Source: Metellina segmentata
Taxonomy: Eukaryota; Arthropoda; Arachnida; Araneae; Tetragnathidae
NCBI GenBank assembly: GCA_947359465.1
Contig: OX375873.1
Location: 131,642,899 to 131,706,898, forward strand
DNA length: 64,000 bases
Reading direction: 5' to 3'
Part shown: one piece after another, positions 56,567-64,000 of the stretch
Layout: each line of letters starts with the position of its first letter
Position numbering within the stretch: position 1 is the first letter of the stretch
Position numbers and translations under genes: made by a program
Notes under the pieces: generated by a model
Seen by the model: the letters and a program-made list of their open reading frames with translations, nothing else
Told to the model about the DNA's origin: nothing
The model's database searches: none

Positions 56567-56842
56567 TAATTAACGTCACACTGGAGCAACACAACAGGCA
56601 AATGGCGATGGTCCGGGATCAATCCCAAGGGAAAGTTCCGAAGACACCCCTTAATTTTGTGCCATGGTCAGATGGCGAAGTCAACACCTAAGCTGGCACC
56701 CTACTAACATAACTTCCACACCAAACCAACGTCGACATTTGAAGACACAACATATTTAACTTGCACCAGACCCCTCGTACGTGACTGACTTTGGTTGGAT
56801 CTAAATTTCCGTTGCTCTTGCATTTGGACTACCGCTTCCATT
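56567..56842 (-). repeat. SINE with second head type, reverse orientation
   Basis: Reversed tail (aacgtcacactggagcaaca, gtccgggatcaatccc), body (ggtcagatggcgaagtcaac, aagctggcaccctac), then a head whose B-box side reads ctttggttggatctaaattt and whose start is gactaccgcttcc. It ends with the same head as 5672 and 37020. Confidence 0.7.
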
Positions 56843-56844
56843 AA

Positions 56845-59800
56845 TATTGAATTTTTGTATAAATATTCGTACTGGAATGTATTAGAAATGAGACATCAGA
56901 TTTCAAAAAAGATTTTATTAAATATAACTGACGTGCAGCATATTTATCCATTTTTACAGTCTCGAACTAAATAGATCAGTTGAGTATGTGTGAGCAGCAA
57001 ACAAGTTTGCAATTATTTACATATATTTGGCTTTACCTTTTTCAAACTTGAAAGAAACGAATTAGTACCAATAAAATAAATCCAGGAAAGGTGACATCGC
57101 TTTTTCTCTAGATTACAACCATAGACAACAAATCGTTGGATTTGGACATGACATGCGGAAACATGTTTTAATTACTATTTAATTTAATTTAAAACCATGT
57201 TTTATATTAAATGTTTCGCGAACATTACATAGCTATATATATTGTGAAATTTTTCAAATCCTCTGTTTTCCCTCATAAATTAGTGTGCCCATTTAATACT
57301 TAGGAGTTTTGCTTAGATTTGTTTTGATAAACTGCATTACCTTATATGAATCTGTCTTGCACATGAGACACTTTTGTATTTGGGACCTCTTATGTCCCAA
57401 GAAATATATAGAGCATTTTCTTCACATAAGAAGAACAAATGAGAAAATACACTTCATCAACTTCAATATACTTAGAATATTTATATATATTAAGAGATCA
57501 TAACATTACAGCCACCTTTAGAATGGACGATTTTATTTTTAAACCAGTTAGTATGAAATATACCTGGTTACATTAATTTTTTTATGGATTATTTATGTTA
57601 ACAAATTTGAAATAAACCGTTGGCAACACTTTTATTTGACAACCTGTAGAAACACTGTACCGTATTATCAACTTCCAAAGAATGAATTTCGAATTTTACG
57701 GTAGTTGACTATTCTAAGTCCATTAGATTTAATCTAAAACCAAAGTTTGCTAAATCGTAAAAAAAAAGACATTTAAAGGTAATTCCGATATGCTTCTTGC
57801 GATAGCATTTAGACAGCAGAAAAAAGACCTTCATTCTGGATTGTTTGCTTAAACTAATGATATCCGTCATAGCCCATCCTTACTCATAATATTTAATCCC
57901 CATGTAAAGCAAAATAAGAAGTTTATGATATTTGCACATAATTTTTAATGGCGATAAACATCCACTGACAAATCATTTATGTTCAAATAGTTCATGTTCG
58001 GTTTATATGTGTTTTATGACCACTTTAGCATGTAATTTATGAAATACACTGAGATCAGATTTTACTCAAGTTCAACATTTTCATTAAAAATTTGTAGCAT
58101 TATTAAGTGAGTTCACAGTTTATTTTTGAGAATACAATAGTTATAATCGTGCTATATTTAGTATATGTTTCAGAAATGTTTTGAAATTACTCAGTTGAGT
58201 GCTAATAAGCAATATACATGTATTACACATTCATGTAACGTGCATGAAAAAATTTTATCAGAAGTGACAATTTTTTAAATTTTGTTACGTTGATTTTATT
58301 AAATTTGTTTCTTTGCTTTTACGTACATCTTAATTTTCACATGTATGAAATCGTGGTCCTATTACAGAAGGAAATAAATAATTTTTATTATGCTCTAAAT
58401 ATAATTAAAACCCTTTATTGCACATTTCATTTCAACAGTGAATTATTTGAAAAAGTGTCAAAAGGTTTTCCGTTCACATAGTAAAAATTAACGTCAGTTG
58501 CGATTATCGCCAAAAAAAATTAATTAAACAAACAACGAAAAGATGCTAGATATGTTAATTGGTAAAATTATTTCCATTTCGTTTTCAGCAGTAGTAAAAT
58601 TTCAAGAACTCTTCTTTTAGCTTCAACAATTATCGTTCTTAAAGTAAATATTTAAAGAAAATAAAACAGCCTATTAAATATTTGCCGATAAGAATTCCGT
58701 TTGGAATAATTTGTATATTTTTAACTTCCATATCCACTTGCATTTCTTAATTTCTATAGTTAATGTTAACTTTCCCAGAATTAAAAAACTGCAACATAGA
58801 CTAAACTAGCCCTTTAAAATAATATGCATGCGAAGTTAGGTATAGATAAGCTCATATGATTTATGAAACATAATAATTTATGAATATGCTCTATTCTTCT
58901 GTTAATTAAGTGATTAAACTGCTCCCTTTTACCCCTCGACTTTTTTAAAATTATCCTTTACTATCTACCCCTGTTTATTTTATGACCCTGTGCTCAGGTA
59001 AGTAGGTCGAACAATTAATTTATTTCGAAAACTTACTTAATCACAAAATTTTCAATAGAATATTTTACAACACGACACACGGGACTCTGATACTGAATTC
59101 ACATATTTTATGTTTATATTGAAATACGTGCAACTACATGTCTTATGGGGGAATGTATTGAGTAATATGTAATTCCATACTGAATTAGAAAAATAACGTT
59201 AGTTTTGAAATAAAGTTTAATGTGTACAGTATTTTGGTAGTACAATGCATCAATCGTTTAGTGAAATGCAGAAATATATTTGAATGTTTTGTTATTTTAT
59301 GTATTTTTATGGATTAAGTGTAAATGAATCGTTCAAAATCTAAACAATCTTACCCAAGTGTACAGTTTTACTAATCATATTTTTAGTTTTGGTAGATATA
59401 TCATACAGAAGAAAATTATTATTTTTTCAAAGAAAAAGGTGTTATGCCACCAAACCTATTGAAATCATGGTCTTTTTACTACTCTATTTCAATTCTAAAA
59501 ATGTTATTTTTAATTTTAACTTAATGTGTGTATGTTTCCTTTATTGTTCATTGAAATACATTTCATATGCATAAAAATTATTTCCATGTTTATATAAGCA
59601 TAGCAGGTAAAGATTTGATCGGTTTAGTTCAAAGGTAGTGTATAGACCCTTTTCCTTTTGGAGTACTGAAAACAATGCAACAGATTACAATCTATAAACA
59701 CAGAAATACAGATTTTGAAATAAATTTACATTTCTAGTATTTACAAATGGCACGTACGAGAAAATAATTACAGACGAATATTGATTTATGAGCAAATCAA

Positions 59801-61107
59801 AGAATGGGACGTCACCTTTGTCCTGTAAGGACACATATTCAAAAGTTGGCACTCGCTTCAATTACATTATTTTGCTTTTATTTTTGTTCTCTTATTAAGC
59901 TGTACAATAGGAGGAACAAGCTAGTCAAATTGTATTTTAGGAACACAATGTGTATATTTTAATCTCACACGAAGAGTGATATATTTCTCACCTTTTTATG
60001 TTAACACAGTTGATTCAACCAATTATATTTCAGGTGCTTCTTGTTTCTGCATATAATATTCTCTACTATATCGAACACGACCAAAAGATATATGAATATC
60101 AGATTATTAAGTAGAAATCTACTGTATGTAACGAAAATACATTTCCCAATACATTTTTACTTACAAATGATTGAATAAAATAGTTATAAAAAATTAAAAT
60201 TAAAAACGTATAATTGGGTTTAAATACAAAAATCTCTACAGAATACCCTCAAGTTATAGAGAAACTAAGTTAATTGTAGCCATAATATTTTAGCACTTGA
60301 TCTTATGATTAGATTAGTTAATTTTCTATGTCGTTTTCTAGATTTTACACTATATAGCAGATTGATTTTAGGAAACAAAAGTACATATACGCTCCACTAC
60401 AATATGCTCGTAATACAAAAATATCAACGTATAATGAAACCAGGATACTAGTTCTTTAGAATTTAGTTATACTATTATTTTGTGATATGTAATAACATTT
60501 TAATGATCAGGGTGAACCGTATTTTTCTTCAAGCAATGTTATATTTTCTCTATGTATTTCCATTTAATCTATTCAATCTAATATAAATAAAGCGCACAAA
60601 TGTTAGCCATTTTTTTTCTTTTATATTCTTGAAATAGTTATTTTCCCGGATTATACTAGCGTCTTCAAAAGGACAAAGACTTATTTAATCGCACCATAAA
60701 AGGTTTTCTGATTTTCGTGCCACCACCCAATTTAACTCTAGTAATTTTGCACACGATCCCCTAAGAATACAGTTCAACTATTCTCGCTCCTCTTTTTTAT
60801 CATGAAGAACATATACAACAGTTTGGTATTGCTATCGACACTTGTTTCAATTCGTGTCACACGTTTTCTCGCAATAGCTGCACTTTTCAATCCTCACACC
60901 CTCTTTCATTCAGTATTTGAACTGGCGAGAGTTAACTGTACAGTAAGCATGCTATTTGATCTTCTTGGAAAGAGAAGCGATTGGTGTGTGGAGTCTCTTC
61001 GCTAACGGAACTCTTATTCGCATAGTACAATAGCCAAGCAGAAAAGGAAAAGGAGAAGGTTTGAGAAACTGAACATTTGGCACGATCCACTCGATTCTGG
61101 AAAAGAA
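56845..61107. other. AT-rich region with nothing recognised
   Basis: More than 4 kb without a coding signature, tRNA-like box pair or readable terminal repeats. Short ORFs look random. Confidence 0.4.
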
Positions 61108-61640
61108 AGGTACAAAATTAATATCGAATGCATCATAAAAAATTACTTTAAAGGAAATAAACCTTTTGGGTTTCGTGCTTTGGCCAGTATTTCTAATGCT
61201 GAATTTGGGATGCTAAAAGCACACATCATACTAAAATCACTTAAGAAGGATAGCTGATGATTATTTTAATTTAAAAAAGAAAAACAAAATTAATATCGAA
61301 GGCATTCTTATAAAAGAAAGACTAAAGGAAATAAACCTTTCTAGTTTTAGTTATACTTTGGCAAGTATCCCCAACATATAGTTAGGGATACCGAAAGCAT
61401 ATCGGTCAAACTAAATCATGAAAAAAGATAGCTGATATTTAATTTAATCTAGAAAATAAATATACAAAGTTAATATCGAAGGCATTCTTCTGAAAAGTAA
61501 CGAATTTAAAGGAAATAAACCTTTCTGGTTTTAATTGTGCTTTGGCTTGTATCCAAAATAAAGTTTGGAATACTGAAACTATGCGGTCAAACTAAAATCA
61601 CTTAAGAAATATAGCTCATATTTAATATAATTTTTTAACC
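61108..61640 (+). repeat. three-unit tandem repeat of about 175 bp
   Basis: ttaatatcgaa occurs at 61119, 61291 and 61470 (spacing 172 and 179). Each unit repeats aaaggaaataaaccttt, then gctttggc or ctttggca, then an imperfect palindrome about gata(c)tga, then ctaaaatcac and gatagctgat. Units are diverged at roughly one base in five. Satellite-like, of unknown origin. Confidence 0.75.
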
Positions 61641-61730
61641 AAACTGTCTCCATTCTTACTTGAAATAAGAACACTGTCCGGAATTTCAAGAAAATATGGT
61701 TCAACCAATTTTGATCAGAACATATAACAC

Positions 61731-62934
61731 ACAGTCCAGTCACATTAATGTGACCACCACCTACTTTCGACGTCAACGTGAAATAACCAATCACAAAAGG
61801 CAGGTGGCAGCACATTGTAGTGGAGTGTATATAAAGGATGTCCTAGGGCATCGGAAAGCATTTCAATCGTTGTAAAGCAGCAATGCAGAAACGTAGCGAT
61901 TTATCCGACGTCCAAAAGGGCATGATTTTTGGCTTTCGGGCCAAGGGTGGAAGCATTTTGGAAAAGGCTAATTTTGTGAACTGTTCGCGTGCCGCCGTGG
62001 TAAAAGTATACCGTGCATGGCAAAATGGCACTATCCAAAATCAGCGGCGTCGCACATGTGGTGCACCACGGGCTATACGATGACAGAGGCGAAGGAAGGC
62101 TACGAAGATGCGTTCAGGCGAATATACATGCAACTGTTGAGCATCTGACCGCCCAGATGAACCAAGGGGCTTGAGCGAACGTTGCTGCGCATGGGCCTCC
62201 GCAGCAGACGCCTGGTTAATGCACCTATACTGACTACTGTTCATCGGCGACGAGGGCTGGAATTTGCACGCCAGTACCGCAACTGGACGTCCACAGAGTG
62301 GCGACAGGTGGCTTTTTCCGATGAATCACGTTTTATGCTCCATCGGACAGATGGACGTTGACGTATACGGCGTGAAACGTCTGAAAGCAAACACCCTGCA
62401 ACAATTGCGGGAAGGATCTAGGCAGGAGGAGGAAGCATTATGTTTGGGGAATGTTTTCCTGGCATTCACTGGGTGCACTCATCATGGTGGAGGGCACGAT
62501 GGATCAGCACTAGTACGCACCTGCCTGTCCTTGCGGACCATGTCCACCCTCACATGCGAATTATTTTCCCTCAGAATGATGGCTTCTACCAGCAGGACAA
62601 TGCGAGGTATCATACAGCTCGCAGTGTATATGCGTGGTTCGAAGAGCACCAGGATGAGCTTACCGTACTCCCCTGGCCAGCAAACTCACCGGATATAAAC
62701 CCAATCGAGAATATGTGGGACTACCTCGATCGGGTTGTTCACGCCATGAATCATCAACCGCGTAATCTAGTGCAGCTGGCCACGACACTGGTGTCGGCAT
62801 GGCTCAACACATGCCAATGAACACCTTCAGAAACCTAATTGACTCTCTTCCTGCACGTCTCGCAGCGGTCCTCTCTGCCAAAGGTGGTTATTCTGGCTTT
62901 TGACAGGTGGTCACATTAATGTGACTGGACTGTG
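61731..62934 (+). mobile_element. full-length Tc1-like element, transposase broken
   Basis: Inverted ends acagtccagtcacattaatg onwards. Plus-strand blocks: [20 protein letters not shown] and [20 protein letters not shown] (helix-turn-helix region, 61883-62083), [14 protein letters not shown] near 62320 (first Asp), PGIHWVHSSWW, then FYQQDNARYHTARSVYAWF near 62590 (second Asp), LPWPANSPDINPIENMWDYL near 62690 (Glu). I count 36 residues between the second Asp and the Glu, giving a DD36E-type spacing rather than the Tc1-standard 34. Frameshifts and stops interrupt the frame between 62083 and 62440, so it is inactive. The terminal repeat includes the palindrome GTCACATTAATGTGAC. Confidence 0.88.
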
Positions 62935-62936
62935 TA

Positions 62937-64000
62937 TGTTATTTAATTTTAATAAATGGAGGGACCAGCATTTATTATGAATCATTTGATGGAAGTAAAT
63001 TTTGATCTGTAGGATATAAGTGTAATACTCGGACAATATAATATGTTCTTAAATTGATATATTTAGAATTTTATTCTTCTATCTTAAGAGAGAACAAATT
63101 ATATCACACAGATGTTTAAAACAATATAAACGAAACTATAACATTTTGAGTATTGAAATATTTACAAAAGTCCTTAAATGTTATATGAAAATAAAATAAA
63201 ATATAATTTCACTTTATTGGACTCGGATACATGTTATTAAATTGCTCATCATAAATGAATAAATATTCACGAATAATTCAAACACCGGATTAAATATGCA
63301 ACTAAATAAATAGCGTTGTTAAAGCTTATGTGCTTTAGTTAACTATTTCGTGTCTCACGCATTACGTTATGTATTGCTAAATCCATATAAAATATCGGCT
63401 CAATGGAAGTGTTATTTTATTCATGTTTTAGTAAGTTATTTATTGTACTGTGTTGCAGTTTGAATTCAAATTCATTATTCATTTACGATTAGTTTCGCAA
63501 TGAAAGCAAGCAGATTGGGATTTAACAATATTTTCATGTTTATACTTGTCTCATTAATAAAATTAATGGAACCTTTCACTTATTGTTTATAAATATGTTC
63601 AATTCTACAGAATATATACAATTCCAAACTAACAAAAATCCAAGCTCAGTTTCATAAATTATATTCCCAATACAAAATCTATCTAATTAAAAAAAAAGAT
63701 GAATAGACAATTATATGTAACGATAAGGGGTCAATGTTGGTTTTGCCAGTTTTAGATAGCAGTTGATTTCGTAATTTTTATGATTAATACAGCGTACAAA
63801 GAATACTTTAGAATGTTTTGACACTCATAATATATTCACTATAGGTCACTGGCACATTTTTCTACTTTACCTCTCCTCATCTTCAAATAATTTGTGAACC
63901 TAACTCAAAATCTCCAAATTTGGATACTGGCACGTTTTTTTACCAAGGTACAGAGTTATTTGTTACATAATAGACAATATCCTTATCAAATCAAACAAAA
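62937..64000. other. AT-rich sequence with nothing recognised
   Basis: No coding, terminal repeats or tRNA-like boxes seen. Confidence 0.4.

Overview
The window is eukaryotic nuclear DNA. It is AT-rich, has long intergenic and intronic stretches, one spliced gene with GT-AG introns, and a very dense load of transposable elements, most of them inactive. The transposon mix (Tc1/mariner, piggyBac, hAT, Helitron, CR1 and I/R1-like LINEs, gypsy, tRNA-derived SINEs) fits an arthropod. The SINE tail and a high-copy pseudogene family resemble sequences I remember from spider genomes. A chelicerate, probably a spider, is therefore my best guess, but this rests on memory and is not proven.

The only gene that looks intact is a six-exon, plus-strand short-chain dehydrogenase/reductase (retinol dehydrogenase 11-14 type) at 27175-48952. 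It has introns of 6.9 kb, 7.7 kb, 81 bp, 3.1 kb and 2.9 kb. The four large introns are full of transposons; the 81-bp intron 3 is clean. The spliced frame is open for 337 codons and keeps the cofactor and catalytic motifs. A second possible host sequence is a lone LCMT1-like exon on the minus strand at about 21.15-21.32 kb.

Layout. 0-1.3 kb: unannotated, with a possible TATA/initiator promoter. 1.3-6.2 kb: a cluster of tRNA-derived SINEs, several inserted inside one another with readable target-site duplications. 7.5-10 kb: an unclassified repeat, another SINE, and a Tc1-like relic split by a LINE fragment. 10.57-20.03 kb: a degenerate minus-strand gypsy element broken by four later insertions (piggyBac in an LTR, a 5'-truncated LINE in the reverse transcriptase, a SINE in the gag zinc-knuckle region, a 0.77-kb fold-back element in gag). 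20-27 kb: sparse, with the LCMT1-like exon, a LINE RNase H piece and a Helitron. 27.2-49 kb: the SDR gene, whose introns hold a hAT MITE, a CR1 LINE, Helitrons, a second hAT element, more SINEs, two Tc1 copies, two mariner-like elements and minor repeats. 50-53 kb: a Tc1-like element and a pseudogene of a high-copy arthropod family. 55-57 kb: SINE pieces and a dispersed repeat. 57-61 kb: AT-rich with nothing recognised. 61.1-62.9 kb: a three-unit tandem repeat followed by a full-length but inactivated Tc1-like element.

I did not find a new biochemical system. The most informative content is the layered insertion history, a Helitron with two 3' ends lodged in a mariner terminal repeat, a Tc1-like family with a DD36E-type spacing, and a SINE family that pairs one tail with different tRNA-derived heads.
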